A stretch of 64,000 nucleotides of DNA, taken from M3007 sp040397785. Lineage in GTDB: Bacteria; Bacteroidota; Bacteroidia; Chitinophagales; Saprospiraceae. The position numbers and the translations under genes were made by a program. The stretch spans positions 1-64,000 of the forward strand of contig JBBAVI010000004.1 of the NCBI GenBank assembly GCA_040397785.1, in the 5' to 3' direction. A model generated the notes under the pieces. That model saw nothing but the letters and a program-made list of their open reading frames with translations, made no database searches and was not told where the DNA came from. Below, one piece after another: positions 24,345 to 33,676 of the stretch. Each line of letters opens with the position of its first letter. Positions within the stretch are counted from its first letter, which is position 1.

Positions 24345-25685
24345 ATGGGACGCAAACTCCTGATTGAACACGCCCAAGTTGAGGGCATCCGCACCTACGA
24401 AGTGTACCGCAAACAAGGCGGTTACCGCTCGGTGGAAAAAGCACTCAAAACCATGTCGCCCGAAGGCGTTTTGGAAGAAGTGAAAAAATCTGGCTTACGC
24501 GGTCGCGGTGGCGCGGGATTTCCAACAGGTATGAAATGGTCTTTTCTGGCAAAACCAGAAGGTGTACCGCGCTATTTGTTGTGCAATGCCGACGAAAGCG
24601 AGCCGGGTACCTTCAAGGACCGCTATTTGATGGAAAAAATTCCGCATTTACTGATTGAAGGAATGATTACCTCTAGTTATGCGCTAGGGGCCAATACTTC
24701 TTATATCTATATCCGCGGTGAGTATTCCTGGATCGTGTTTATCCTTGAAAAAGCCATTCAAGAAGCATATGCCAATGGCTGGCTAGGTAAAAACATCCTC
24801 GGATCGGGTTACGACCTCGATTTGTACGTGGCCCCAGGCGCGGGTGCGTACATCTGCGGAGAAGAAACCGCTTTGATCGAAAGTTTGGAAGGTAAACGCG
24901 GTAATCCACGCGTAAAACCGCCATTTCCAGCCGTAAAAGGCTTGTGGGCAAGTCCAACGGTGGTAAATAACGTAGAAACCATTGCTGCCGTCGTGCCGAT
25001 TATCAACGATGGTGGCGACGAATATGCTAAAATCGGTATTGGCAAAAGCACCGGCACCAAATTAATAAGCGCAGGCGGCAACATCAACCGTCCAGGCGTG
25101 TATGAAATTGAATTGGGCGTTCCGGTGGAAGAGTTCATCTACTCTGATGAATACTGCGGCGGTATTAAAAATGGCAAAAAGTTAAAGGCTTGTGTGCCAG
25201 GTGGCTCTTCGGTGCCTATTTTACCGCATTTCCTGATTAATAAAACGGCCAACGGCGAGCAGCGCCTGATGACCTACGAAAGTTTGTCGGATGGTGGTTT
25301 CGTTTCTGGCTCTATGTTGGGTTCGGGTGGATTCATTGTGTACGATGAAGATCAATGCATTGTGCGCAATACCTGGAATTTTGCCCGTTTTTACCGCCAC
25401 GAATCTTGCGGACAATGTTCGCCTTGCCGCGAAGGAACAGGTTGGATGGAAAAAGTGCTTTGGCGCATGGAAAATGGCCACGGCAAACTTTCTGACATTG
25501 ATATGCTGGTAGATATTGCGAAAAAAATTGAAGGCAATACCATTTGTCCACTTGGTGATGCAGCGGCCTGGCCGGTTGCAGCAGCGGTGCGGCATTTCCG
25601 GGAGGAATTTGAGTGGCATGTACACGAGCCGAAAGTTTGTATGGAACGGAATTATGGGTTGGTTAGGGAACCCATGGCTGTTTAG
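24345..25685 (+). CDS. nuoF: NADH-quinone oxidoreductase subunit F
   Basis: A 446-residue 51-kDa subunit that binds NADH, FMN and cluster N3. The glycine-rich GRGGAGFPTGMKWSF (residues 53-67), CNADESEPGTFKDR (FMN contact) and GAGAYICGEETAL are conserved. N3 ligands are C355, C358, C361 (SCGQCSPC) and C401 (TICPLGD). Immediately downstream the operon is interrupted by the ATPase/TOPRIM pair. Confidence 0.97.
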   Translation: MGRKLLIEHAQVEGIRTYEVYRKQGGYRSVEKALKTMSPEGVLEEVKKSGLRGRGGAGFPTGMKWSFLAKPEGVPRYLLCNADESEPGTFKDRYLMEKIPHLLIEGMITSSYALGANTSYIYIRGEYSWIVFILEKAIQEAYANGWLGKNILGSGYDLDLYVAPGAGAYICGEETALIESLEGKRGNPRVKPPFPAVKGLWASPTVVNNVETIAAVVPIINDGGDEYAKIGIGKSTGTKLISAGGNINRPGVYEIELGVPVEEFIYSDEYCGGIKNGKKLKACVPGGSSVPILPHFLINKTANGEQRLMTYESLSDGGFVSGSMLGSGGFIVYDEDQCIVRNTWNFARFYRHESCGQCSPCREGTGWMEKVLWRMENGHGKLSDIDMLVDIAKKIEGNTICPLGDAAAWPVAAAVRHFREEFEWHVHEPKVCMERNYGLVREPMAV

Positions 25686-25697
25686 GGAAATTTAAAC

Positions 25698-26900
25698 ATG
25701 AACGCACAACATATAAACTACTTTAAAGTATCAAATTTCAAAAAGTTTGATATGCTTGAACTGGACGACATCGGCCAGTTCAACCTGATTGTTGGGGACA
25801 ACAATATGGGGAAGAGTAGTTTATTGGAGGCGTTGTGTGTTGATACGAGCCCATTTTTAATTGAGAATTTGATGATTTTTTCTAAAATTCTTGAACTAAG
25901 AGGGATTAGTATTCAACCCCAAATAATATATAACGCTGATAGGACTATTTCCCGAATTAACAATCCTAAGGAAAATTTTCTTGAATACCTGCTTAAGTCA
26001 CTTGGTGAAAATTCGGAATTCACTACCAAAATAAAAGATGATTTAGGGGATTTCGAATATAAATATACGTTTAAATACAATAATGATCCTTCAATTTGGC
26101 AAAGTTATCAGGAAAGGCGGAATAATAATGAATCCAATTTTCTATTATATGCTCAAAATTATAATCAAGGATTAATAGAAATTGGAAGAAATCTTTTTTT
26201 TAATAGTAATTCAGAAGAAAGTCAAAATGCTTTTGAAAAAATGGTTATCCAACAACCTCAAATTAAAACAGAGGTTTGGGAATTGTACCAATATATGAAT
26301 TCTGGACGAAAATTGCCCGACCTGCCGTTTGTTAGCACTAGGCCAGTTAATCCGATAGATTTGCCGGATTATTATACTGATTACGTTCGAAATAGGCTAA
26401 GTTTAAAACAGCAACTTCTCAATAATCTTAAGTTTATTTTGCCTGGAGTTGTGGACGTTGAAATTGGTAAAATTGAGGAGCAGGAGCATTTAATGGTAGG
26501 AATACGAGGAGAAGATGTACTAATTCCTATCTCCAATTTCGGTGAAGGTGTATTACGCTCGATTTATCTATTGTTACAAATCTCAAAAAACCAAGGCAAA
26601 AGATTAATGATTGATGAAGTGGACACAGGCATCCACCATACTCGAATGAAAAACTTCATGAAAACCCTTATTCAGGTAGCGCATGCCTACGAGGTGCAAT
26701 TGTTCATGACGACCCATAGCCTTGAATGCCAGCAAGCATTTGTTGAAGCGTTGGAAATACCGGAAATGGAACAGTTTCAATCAAAAGCGCGTAATATTAC
26801 TTTATTTGAAAATCCAAGCAAACAGGTAAATGCTCAAATTTTCAAATTCGAAAGTATGAAATTTGCACTTGAAACAGGTTTTGAAATAAGGGGGGAATAA
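25698..26900 (+). CDS. AAA family (AAA_15/OLD-like) ATPase, first gene of a pair inserted in the nuo operon
   Basis: A 400-residue ATPase of the SMC/RecF/OLD type. It has YFKVSNFKKFD at the N-terminus, Walker A GDNNMGKSS (33-41), a signature-like NFGEG (280-284), Walker B LMIDE (303-307) with the following VDTGIHH, and the switch TTHS (338-341). The middle (about 50-275) is a helical insertion of unique sequence. It starts 12 bases after nuoF and overlaps the TOPRIM gene by one base (TAATG), so both are probably made as a complex. The gene is markedly AT-rich beside its neighbours, a sign of transfer. Related ATPases power OLD, Gabija and PARIS anti-phage systems; defence is inference here. 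Confidence 0.88.
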   Translation: MNAQHINYFKVSNFKKFDMLELDDIGQFNLIVGDNNMGKSSLLEALCVDTSPFLIENLMIFSKILELRGISIQPQIIYNADRTISRINNPKENFLEYLLKSLGENSEFTTKIKDDLGDFEYKYTFKYNNDPSIWQSYQERRNNNESNFLLYAQNYNQGLIEIGRNLFFNSNSEESQNAFEKMVIQQPQIKTEVWELYQYMNSGRKLPDLPFVSTRPVNPIDLPDYYTDYVRNRLSLKQQLLNNLKFILPGVVDVEIGKIEEQEHLMVGIRGEDVLIPISNFGEGVLRSIYLLLQISKNQGKRLMIDEVDTGIHHTRMKNFMKTLIQVAHAYEVQLFMTTHSLECQQAFVEALEIPEMEQFQSKARNITLFENPSKQVNAQIFKFESMKFALETGFEIRGE

Positions 26901-27595
26901 TGGATGCAGTTATTTGGACAGAGGGCATTGCGGATCAAAAGTTTTTGGCGGATGCTATTGGGCATTGGTTTGGATTGAAATTTGAAAGAACGAATGTCAA
27001 AAAAAACGGTAAGGATGCCCAAATTTTTAAAGGCTCCAATGAAAACCTAACCATTGACATTCAAAGCCTAGTAGGAAAAGACACCATTTTAAATGAAAAA
27101 CAGGCCGTTGAGACGCTTAAAGACCAGTATTCATTTAATCGAAATCAAGGAAAACTCAATATCGTTTTTTTAGATGCTGATGAAAATATTGAAAATCGAT
27201 TTGTGGAAGTTGAACAGTCGAAGATTTTTTTGGAGGAGGATTATCCTGTGTTTTTACTACCCAATAACGAATCGATTGGTGATTTGGAAACGTTGTTAGA
27301 AAAAATAGTGAACCCAATAAACAATGAAATTTTTGAATGCTGGAATAACTATGAAAATTGCTTAACTGGTAAAGAAAACCCTGCAAACCCTGGGAATCTA
27401 ATTACCTTGCCAGCCAGAAAAACCAAAATTTACGCTTATTTAGAAGCATTATTAGGATCTTCTAAAAAGCAGAAAGAGCTGATTAAGGAACCAAACCGAG
27501 ATTATACCAATCCAAACCATTGGGATCTCAACCACGGATACCTGGAACCGCTTAAAACCTTTTTAAACAAGCATTTAATAGTACCACAAGCATAA
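26900..27595 (+). CDS. TOPRIM/DUF3226-like protein, second gene of the inserted pair
   Basis: A 231-residue protein. The TOPRIM features are E8 in WTEGIADQKFL, the D92-A-D94 pair in NIVFLDADEN and the FLLPNNES and GDLETLLE segments, matching DUF3226. The acidic residues would bind Mg for nuclease activity, as in OLD nucleases. It lacks an ATPase domain, which is supplied by the coupled gene. The arrangement (AAA ATPase, then TOPRIM) parallels AriA-AriB of PARIS, but AriB is of a different TOPRIM family (DUF4435). It ends five bases before nuoG. No known toxin or restriction partner lies nearby. Confidence 0.8.
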   Translation: MDAVIWTEGIADQKFLADAIGHWFGLKFERTNVKKNGKDAQIFKGSNENLTIDIQSLVGKDTILNEKQAVETLKDQYSFNRNQGKLNIVFLDADENIENRFVEVEQSKIFLEEDYPVFLLPNNESIGDLETLLEKIVNPINNEIFECWNNYENCLTGKENPANPGNLITLPARKTKIYAYLEALLGSSKKQKELIKEPNRDYTNPNHWDLNHGYLEPLKTFLNKHLIVPQA

Positions 27596-27600
27596 CTGCT

Positions 27601-28533
27601 ATGCCAAAAGTAAAAATAGACGGATTCGAAATAGAAGTGCCCGATGGCACTACCATCCTGCAGGCAGCCCGCATGATTGGAGGCGATATTGTGCCGCCCG
27701 CCATGTGTTACTACTCCACCTTAGAAGGTTCGGGCAGCAAATGCCGCACCTGTTTGGTGAAAGTAACCAAAGGCTCCGAAAAAGACCCGCGCCCAATGCC
27801 CAAACTCGTTACTTCCTGCCAAACCATGGTGATGGACGGGATGGAAGTGGCCAATATCACCAGCGAGGAAGTGCAAAAAGCACGCGCAGGTGTCGTAGAG
27901 TTTTTGCTGCTCAATCACCCGCTCGATTGCCCTATTTGCGACCAGGCAGGCGAATGTCATTTGCAGGATTTGGCTTTCGAACACGGCGCAGCAGGTACCC
28001 GCTATGAATTTGAACGCCGTACATTCGAGAAAATCGACATCGGTCCTTACATCAAATTGCACATGACCCGTTGCATTTTGTGTTACCGTTGTGTGTATGT
28101 AGCCAATCAATTGACCGACAACCGCGTACACGGTATTTTGAACCGCGGTGACCATTCGGAAATTAGCACCATGATTGAAAAGGCGATTGACAATGATTTC
28201 TCTGGCAACGTCATTGATGTTTGTCCAGTGGGCGCATTGACCGATCGTACTTTCCGTTTTAAAAGCCGCGTTTGGTTCCTGGATGCCATGGATGCACACC
28301 GCGATTGTCCTACCTGCAGCGGCAAAGCAGTAGTGTGGATGTACGGCAACGAAATTTACCGCGTAACGGCCCGCAAAGACAAATACGGCGAAGTACACGA
28401 TTTCATTTGCAATACCTGTCGTTTTGAGAAAAAAGCACCAGGCGATTGGGTTGTTGAAGGTCCACGCAGCATTGATCGGCAATCCGTAATTGCACAAGGC
28501 CACTATGGTCAGAAGGCATTGACGGTCCGCTAA
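27601..28533 (+). CDS. nuoG: NADH-quinone oxidoreductase subunit G, short form
   Basis: A 310-residue protein with the iron-sulphur domains of NuoG but not the large molybdopterin-like C-terminal region of about 600 residues. N1b ligands are C36, C48, C51 and C73; N5 ligands are H106, C110, C113 and C119; N4 ligands are C158, C161, C164 and C208. Four more cysteines, C236, C239, C270 and C273, lie where N7 is in some bacteria but with different spacing. Short NuoG proteins are known in Bacteroidota, so it is probably complete. Confidence 0.93.
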   Translation: MPKVKIDGFEIEVPDGTTILQAARMIGGDIVPPAMCYYSTLEGSGSKCRTCLVKVTKGSEKDPRPMPKLVTSCQTMVMDGMEVANITSEEVQKARAGVVEFLLLNHPLDCPICDQAGECHLQDLAFEHGAAGTRYEFERRTFEKIDIGPYIKLHMTRCILCYRCVYVANQLTDNRVHGILNRGDHSEISTMIEKAIDNDFSGNVIDVCPVGALTDRTFRFKSRVWFLDAMDAHRDCPTCSGKAVVWMYGNEIYRVTARKDKYGEVHDFICNTCRFEKKAPGDWVVEGPRSIDRQSVIAQGHYGQKALTVR

Positions 28534-28574
28534 TTCATTCAAAAAAGTTGAATTTTGGTTAAATACCACCTAAT

Positions 28575-29609
28575 ATGAGTATTTTTTTACTGTTCGTGTT
28601 TGCCGTTGTGGTTGAAAAAATGATCTTGATTGTCGTTTTGTTTACCATTACGTTGGGTGTTGCCGCCTATTCTACTTACGGGGAGCGCAAAATTGCCGCG
28701 TTCATGCAGGATCGCATTGGTCCGGATCGCGCAGGCCCCTGGGGGCTCTTGCAGCCGATTGCCGACGGGGTAAAAATGTTTACCAAAGAAGATTTTATGC
28801 CAAATCAGGCAGAAAAATGGTTGTATATCCTGGCACCAGGTGCGTTCATTTTTGTGGCTTGTATGACCAGTGCGGTGATTCCATGGGGTACCCAACTCAC
28901 TTTATTTGGCGGTTCGATTGATTTGCAGGTAACCAACATCAATATTGGAATTTTATACATCATGGGTTTTGTTTCCCTGGGTGTGTATGGCATCATGATC
29001 GGTGGCTGGGCCTCCAACAACAAATATTCGCTGTATGGTGCAATTCGTGCCAGTTCGCAAATGATTTCGTATGAATTGGCGATGGGGCTTGCGCTCATTT
29101 CGGTGGTAATGATTTCCGGCAGTTTGAGTTTGCGCGATATTGCCGAGCAACAAACTGGTTTTGGCTGGAACATCATTTATCAGCCATTGGGTTTTATTAT
29201 CTTTTTTACTTGCGCCCTGGCAGAGTGCAACCGTGCACCTTTTGATATGGCAGAGTGTGAAACAGAATTGATTGGCGGATACCACACCGAATATAGTTCG
29301 ATGAAACTGGGCTTTTTCCTGTTTGCCGAATACATCAATATGTTTATTTCCTGTGCAGTGATTTCTACCCTCTATTTTGGCGGGTACAATTTCCCGGGTT
29401 CGGATCCGGCATGGCTGGGTGGACTCATGGGCCCCATTGTGTTGTTTGCCAAAATCTTCTTTTTCATTTTTGTATTCATGTGGATTCGCTGGACGCTTCC
29501 GCGCTTCCGGTATGACCAATTGATGCACTTGGGCTGGAAATCACTCATTCCATTGGCAATTTTGAACATGGTATTGACGGGTGGTGGCATTTTGTTATTT
29601 GGAAATTAA
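28575..29609 (+). CDS. nuoH: NADH-quinone oxidoreductase subunit H
   Basis: A 344-residue membrane subunit with about eight helices that joins the peripheral arm to the proton-pumping arm and lines the quinone tunnel. Motifs: YGERKIAAFMQDRIGPDRAG near residue 34, QPIADGVKMFTKEDFMP, and CALAECNRAPFDMAECETEL with GGYHTEYSSMKLGFF. Confidence 0.96.
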   Translation: MSIFLLFVFAVVVEKMILIVVLFTITLGVAAYSTYGERKIAAFMQDRIGPDRAGPWGLLQPIADGVKMFTKEDFMPNQAEKWLYILAPGAFIFVACMTSAVIPWGTQLTLFGGSIDLQVTNINIGILYIMGFVSLGVYGIMIGGWASNNKYSLYGAIRASSQMISYELAMGLALISVVMISGSLSLRDIAEQQTGFGWNIIYQPLGFIIFFTCALAECNRAPFDMAECETELIGGYHTEYSSMKLGFFLFAEYINMFISCAVISTLYFGGYNFPGSDPAWLGGLMGPIVLFAKIFFFIFVFMWIRWTLPRFRYDQLMHLGWKSLIPLAILNMVLTGGGILLFGN

Positions 29610-29661
29610 AATTGGGATTACAGCGATCCTATTCGATCAGCAAAAGAAATATTGAAAAAAT

Positions 29662-30225
29662 ATGCAACTGACTAACCGTTCCGTACACGTTGTCAATAAA
29701 AAGATGAATTTTTGGGAGCGTATTTACCTTCCAGCCATTCTCAAAGGGATGTCGATTACTATACGGCACTTTTTCATGAAGCCTGCCACGGTTAAGTACC
29801 CCGATGAACAACGCGAATTTGCACCCGTTTTTCGAGGTTGGCATGTATTGAAACGCGACGAACAGGGTCGCGAAAACTGTACAGCCTGCGGGTTGTGTGC
29901 CGTGGCTTGTCCAGCAGAAGCAATTACCATGGTGGCTGAAGAGCGCGAAAAAGGTGAAGAACACCTTTATAAAGAGGAAAAATACGCCGCTGTATACGAA
30001 ATCAACATGTTGCGTTGTATTTTTTGCGGATTGTGTGAGGAAGCATGCCCGAAAGAAGCCATTTTCTTGACAGATCGCATTGTTCCTTCCGATTATGCAC
30101 GCGATGGGTTCATTTTTGGGAAAAATATGTTGGTAGAAGGTACGACACCCGATACGCGCATTGATGTAACCAAGCGCCAGAAGCATATACAAGAGCCAAA
30201 ATGGGCTACTGAAATGGCAAAATAA
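29662..30225 (+). CDS. nuoI: NADH-quinone oxidoreductase subunit I
   Basis: A 187-residue ferredoxin-like subunit with two [4Fe-4S] clusters, N6a and N6b: C73, C76, C79, C83 (CTACGLCAVACP) and C119, C122, C125, C129 (CIFCGLCEEACP). It carries electrons from NuoG to NuoB. A Met at residue 15 is an alternative start. It follows nuoH by 52 bases. Confidence 0.96.
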   Translation: MQLTNRSVHVVNKKMNFWERIYLPAILKGMSITIRHFFMKPATVKYPDEQREFAPVFRGWHVLKRDEQGRENCTACGLCAVACPAEAITMVAEEREKGEEHLYKEEKYAAVYEINMLRCIFCGLCEEACPKEAIFLTDRIVPSDYARDGFIFGKNMLVEGTTPDTRIDVTKRQKHIQEPKWATEMAK

Positions 30226-30353
30226 ACTTGCCCGAGCACCGACTGCTGGAACTTGTTTCATTCCAAGAACCCCCTGAAATTCAACCAGAGTATTCTGAAT
30301 TTTTTCTTTGCCGCACCTAATTCAAGCCGCTGGCTAACTAACGACTAACCGAC

Positions 30354-30854
30354 ATGACACTTGCCATTTTTCTGACCCTGGCGGTTGTTTCAGTCTTCTT
30401 TTCACTGTTGATGGTGTTTACTAAAAACCCAATTCACAGTGTGTTGTACTTGATTCTTACCTTTTTTACCATTGCAGCGCATTACATTCTGCTCAATGCA
30501 CAATTTCTGGCGGTGGTTCATATTATCGTGTATGCAGGTGCCATTATGGTATTGTTCCTGTTTGTACTGATGCTCCTCAACTTGAATAAAGATACTGAAC
30601 CACAAAAATCGGTGGGTTGGAAATTTGCCGCAGCAATTGCCGCAGGTTTGCTCCTTATTACCTTTTTGGGTGCATTAAAAGGTACCATTCAACTGAAGCA
30701 AGTGGCCAATGCCGACCCATCTGTGGGCTTGGTAAAAAATCTTGGAACCGTGTTGTTCCGCGATTTCGTGGTGCCATTTGAAGTTGCCGGTATTTTGTTT
30801 TTGGCCGCCATGGTAGGTGCCGTATTGGTAGGAAAACGCGATCTTAAAATTTAA
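30354..30854 (+). CDS. nuoJ: NADH-quinone oxidoreductase subunit J
   Basis: A 166-residue membrane subunit with five helices. Conserved NPIHSVLYLILTFF and VHIIVYAGAIMVLFLFVLMLLNL are present. It forms part of the proton path between the quinone site and the antiporter-like subunits. The 128 bases before it hold no ORF or clear regulatory site. Confidence 0.95.
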   Translation: MTLAIFLTLAVVSVFFSLLMVFTKNPIHSVLYLILTFFTIAAHYILLNAQFLAVVHIIVYAGAIMVLFLFVLMLLNLNKDTEPQKSVGWKFAAAIAAGLLLITFLGALKGTIQLKQVANADPSVGLVKNLGTVLFRDFVVPFEVAGILFLAAMVGAVLVGKRDLKI

Positions 30855-30874
30855 ACTGACAACTCAGCGCAGCC

Positions 30875-31195
30875 ATGCTCGAAATCATAAAATCTGTTCC
30901 AATTGATTATTACGTGTACCTCAGCTCCATCCTGTTTTGTATTGGGGTGTTTGGTGTTTTGATACGCCGTAATGCAATCGTAGTATTAATGTGTATTGAG
31001 TTGATGCTCAATGCAGTAAACCTATTATTGGCCGCATTTTCCACCTATTTATCGGATGGACAGGGCCAAATCATGGTATTTTTCATCATGGTCGTCGCTG
31101 CTGCAGAAGCGGCTGTCGGATTAGGCATCCTGGTAATGATTTACCGCAATACAAAGTCTACTGATATTTCGTTTTTGGATAAAATCCGCAACTAA
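30875..31195 (+). CDS. nuoK: NADH-quinone oxidoreductase subunit K
   Basis: A 106-residue, three-helix membrane subunit. Family features: LSSILFCIGVFGVLIRRN, the conserved Glu in MCIELMLNAVNLLLAAF, and MVVAAAEAAVGLGILV. It lies 20 bases after nuoJ. Confidence 0.96.
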   Translation: MLEIIKSVPIDYYVYLSSILFCIGVFGVLIRRNAIVVLMCIELMLNAVNLLLAAFSTYLSDGQGQIMVFFIMVVAAAEAAVGLGILVMIYRNTKSTDISFLDKIRN

Positions 31196-31209
31196 AAACC
31201 AATTTAACC

Positions 31210-31671
31210 ATGAAGTATATCCAATTTACCTGTGCTTTACTAAGCATTTTGTTGTTTTTAGGTGCCTGCAACCAGGAAACACCTGAAAAGAAGGAAAAAC
31301 CAGTTGGTGCGCCCAAAACGGAATCCGAGCAGAAACAGGCTGCCGATGAAGGCGTCGTTGCATTGCTAAAATCATCCTTGCAAGGCCGCTGGAAAGCATC
31401 CGCAGAACCCGGCATTGAATATGACATCAAGGATGGTACGTGTATTCGATATGAAAATGGCAAACCTGGACCTAGTCTTTCGGTAAAATATGCGCTTTAC
31501 CCAGACCTTACCTGCGGGGCGATGAATAAAAAATACCGCGAAGTCATTGCCTGTGTTATGTTGCGTGGACAGGATGATGTATGTCTGGCCGTACAAGGAT
31601 TTACCCCACAGCGTTTTGATTTTGTCAAAATGGGCGACCCAAATGGGGTTCCAGAAAGTTGGACCAAATAG
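31210..31671 (+). CDS. Uncharacterised lipoprotein between nuoK and nuoL
   Basis: A 153-residue protein with a lipobox signal (LLFLGAC, Cys about 20), a charged Lys/Glu linker, and a compact domain of about 100 residues: GRWKASAEPGIEYDIKDGTCIRYENGKPG, then LTCGAMNKKYREVIACVML. It resembles small envelope proteins whose domain scores a substance or feature by a short beta barrel, but no family is recognised. It is 14 bases after nuoK and 63 before nuoL, so it is expressed with complex I. Why a surface lipoprotein is placed there is unknown. Confidence 0.75.
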   Translation: MKYIQFTCALLSILLFLGACNQETPEKKEKPVGAPKTESEQKQAADEGVVALLKSSLQGRWKASAEPGIEYDIKDGTCIRYENGKPGPSLSVKYALYPDLTCGAMNKKYREVIACVMLRGQDDVCLAVQGFTPQRFDFVKMGDPNGVPESWTK

Positions 31672-31734
31672 GAAATAAAGTTACTCGTCGTTGCGACCGA
31701 ATACAAACACGCAACACCTAACGCATAAAATAAC

Positions 31735-33642
31735 ATGAATACACTTGTACCCTTTATTCCATTTTTACCTTTGATTGGTTTTATCATCAATGGTTTATTT
31801 GGAAAGCAGTTATCTAAAAACGCAGTAGGTCTGATCGGTTCTGGCACCTTGCTGGGTTCGCTGATTTTGAGCGTTGCCTGTTTTAACCAAATTGGCGCAT
31901 CCGGCCCGATTCAGGTCAATTTGTATCAGTTTTTAGCCGTAGATGGGCTGAATGTTGGTTTCGGATTTTTGGTAGACCAACTTTCTGTCTGGATGATGCT
32001 GATCATCACCGGTGTAGGTTTCCTGATCCATGTGTACTCCGTGGGTTACATGCACGATGATGCTGGGTTTTACAAGTTTTTTGCTTACCTCAATTTGTTT
32101 GTGTTTTCGATGTTGTTGCTCGTGATGGGCGATAACTTCATGATGTTGTTCTTTGGCTGGGAAGGGGTAGGCTTGTGTTCTTACCTGTTGATTGGTTTTT
32201 GGTACGAAAACCGTTCTTATGGGGAGGCTGCACGGAAGGCCTTCATTATGAACCGCATCGGTGACCTTGGATTGTTGTTGGGCATGTTTCTGATTTATCA
32301 AACGTTTGGAAGTTTGAATTATGCAGAGATTTTTGCCAAATTGCCTTTGATCCGGGTAGAACCTGGCGTGATTACGGCCATTTGTATGTTGCTCTTTGTT
32401 GGAGCGATGGGTAAAAGTGCCCAAATTCCATTGTACACTTGGTTGCCGGATGCGATGGCCGGACCAACGCCTGTTTCGGCCCTGATCCATGCAGCGACCA
32501 TGGTAACGGCGGGTGTTTATTTGGTTGCCCGTTGTAATGGTTTGTATGCGATGTCGCACGAAGCCAGCGAGTTTATAGCAATCATTGGTTTGTCCACTTC
32601 TATTATAGCAGCCTTGATCGGTTTGCGGCAAAATGATATAAAGAAAGTACTTGCTTATTCTACAGTTTCCCAACTGGGTTTGATGTTTTTGGCCTTGGGT
32701 ATGGGTGCTTACACTACGGCGATTTTCCATGTAACTACCCATGCATTTTTCAAGGCCTTGCTGTTCCTTGCGGCAGGTAGTGTGATTCATGGAATGGGGG
32801 GCGAACAGGATATCCGCAACATGGGTGGTTTGCGCAAAGCAATGCCGATTACATTTTGGGTATTTTTGATTGGTACTTTTGCCATTTCCGGCTTTCCTTT
32901 CTTGTCCGGCTTCTTTTCGAAAGACGAAATTTTTGCCTACACTTATGCGCATGGTGGCATTATTTGGTGGGCTTTGGGTGCATTAAGTGCCACTTTAACC
33001 GCCGTTTACATGAGCCGTTTGCTTTACGTCACCTTTTTTGGCACCTTCCGCGGTACACACGAACAAGAACACCATTTGCACGAAAGTCCGTTGGTTATGA
33101 CCGCGCCTTTGATGGTTTTGGCGGTATTGTCGGTAGTAGGTGGCTTGTTGAACCTTCCTCATTTTATGGGCTTGGGCGAAGGCGAATGGTTGGCGCATTG
33201 GTTTAGCGGCAATGGTTTGAACAACATGCCGGTCGTTCCATTAAACCCGTTGCATTTGGAGGAAAGCGTGGAATGGGGATTGATGGCCATTACCACTGTT
33301 TTAGCCTTGATCGTGTTGCTGGGATCCTATTTCATTTACCAGCGCAGCAAAAACTTGCCCGTTGCAGATGAAGCCCAGGTTGGTTTGAGTAAATTATTTG
33401 CCCACAAATTTTATGTGGACGAAATATACAATTTCCTGTTTGTGCGTTCCACCGAAAAACTATCGAAACTACTGCATTATTATGTAGACGTTTGGGCGCT
33501 AGATGGCTTAGTGAATGGTGTAGGTAAAGGCGTGCAAAGCGTGGGCGCTCAATTCAGAAAATTACAAAATGGCAACATCGAATATTATCTGATCGGCATG
33601 GTAGCCGGTGCGATTTTATTGGTTTTGACCATGTTTTTATAA
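31735..33642 (+). CDS. nuoL: NADH-quinone oxidoreductase subunit L
   Basis: A 635-residue antiporter-like proton-pumping subunit. Features: FGWEGVGLCSYLLIGFWYEN, PLYTWLPDAMAGPTPVSALIHAATMVTAGVYL and NDIKKVLAYSTVSQLGLM, then the long C-terminal lateral helix region. Length is normal. Confidence 0.97.
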   Translation: MNTLVPFIPFLPLIGFIINGLFGKQLSKNAVGLIGSGTLLGSLILSVACFNQIGASGPIQVNLYQFLAVDGLNVGFGFLVDQLSVWMMLIITGVGFLIHVYSVGYMHDDAGFYKFFAYLNLFVFSMLLLVMGDNFMMLFFGWEGVGLCSYLLIGFWYENRSYGEAARKAFIMNRIGDLGLLLGMFLIYQTFGSLNYAEIFAKLPLIRVEPGVITAICMLLFVGAMGKSAQIPLYTWLPDAMAGPTPVSALIHAATMVTAGVYLVARCNGLYAMSHEASEFIAIIGLSTSIIAALIGLRQNDIKKVLAYSTVSQLGLMFLALGMGAYTTAIFHVTTHAFFKALLFLAAGSVIHGMGGEQDIRNMGGLRKAMPITFWVFLIGTFAISGFPFLSGFFSKDEIFAYTYAHGGIIWWALGALSATLTAVYMSRLLYVTFFGTFRGTHEQEHHLHESPLVMTAPLMVLAVLSVVGGLLNLPHFMGLGEGEWLAHWFSGNGLNNMPVVPLNPLHLEESVEWGLMAITTVLALIVLLGSYFIYQRSKNLPVADEAQVGLSKLFAHKFYVDEIYNFLFVRSTEKLSKLLHYYVDVWALDGLVNGVGKGVQSVGAQFRKLQNGNIEYYLIGMVAGAILLVLTMFL

Positions 33643-33676
33643 ACGATTTCAGGATTTACAAAACAAAAAAAGACTA

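Noticed and set aside
25698..27595. Calling the pair PARIS (AriA-AriB) outright
   Set aside because: The second protein resembles DUF3226, not the DUF4435 TOPRIM of AriB, so the likeness is in layout only.
31933..32952. Long open frame antisense to nuoL (339 codons)
   Set aside because: Composition is His/Gln/Arg-rich nonsense typical of the complement of membrane-protein codons; nuoL is certain.
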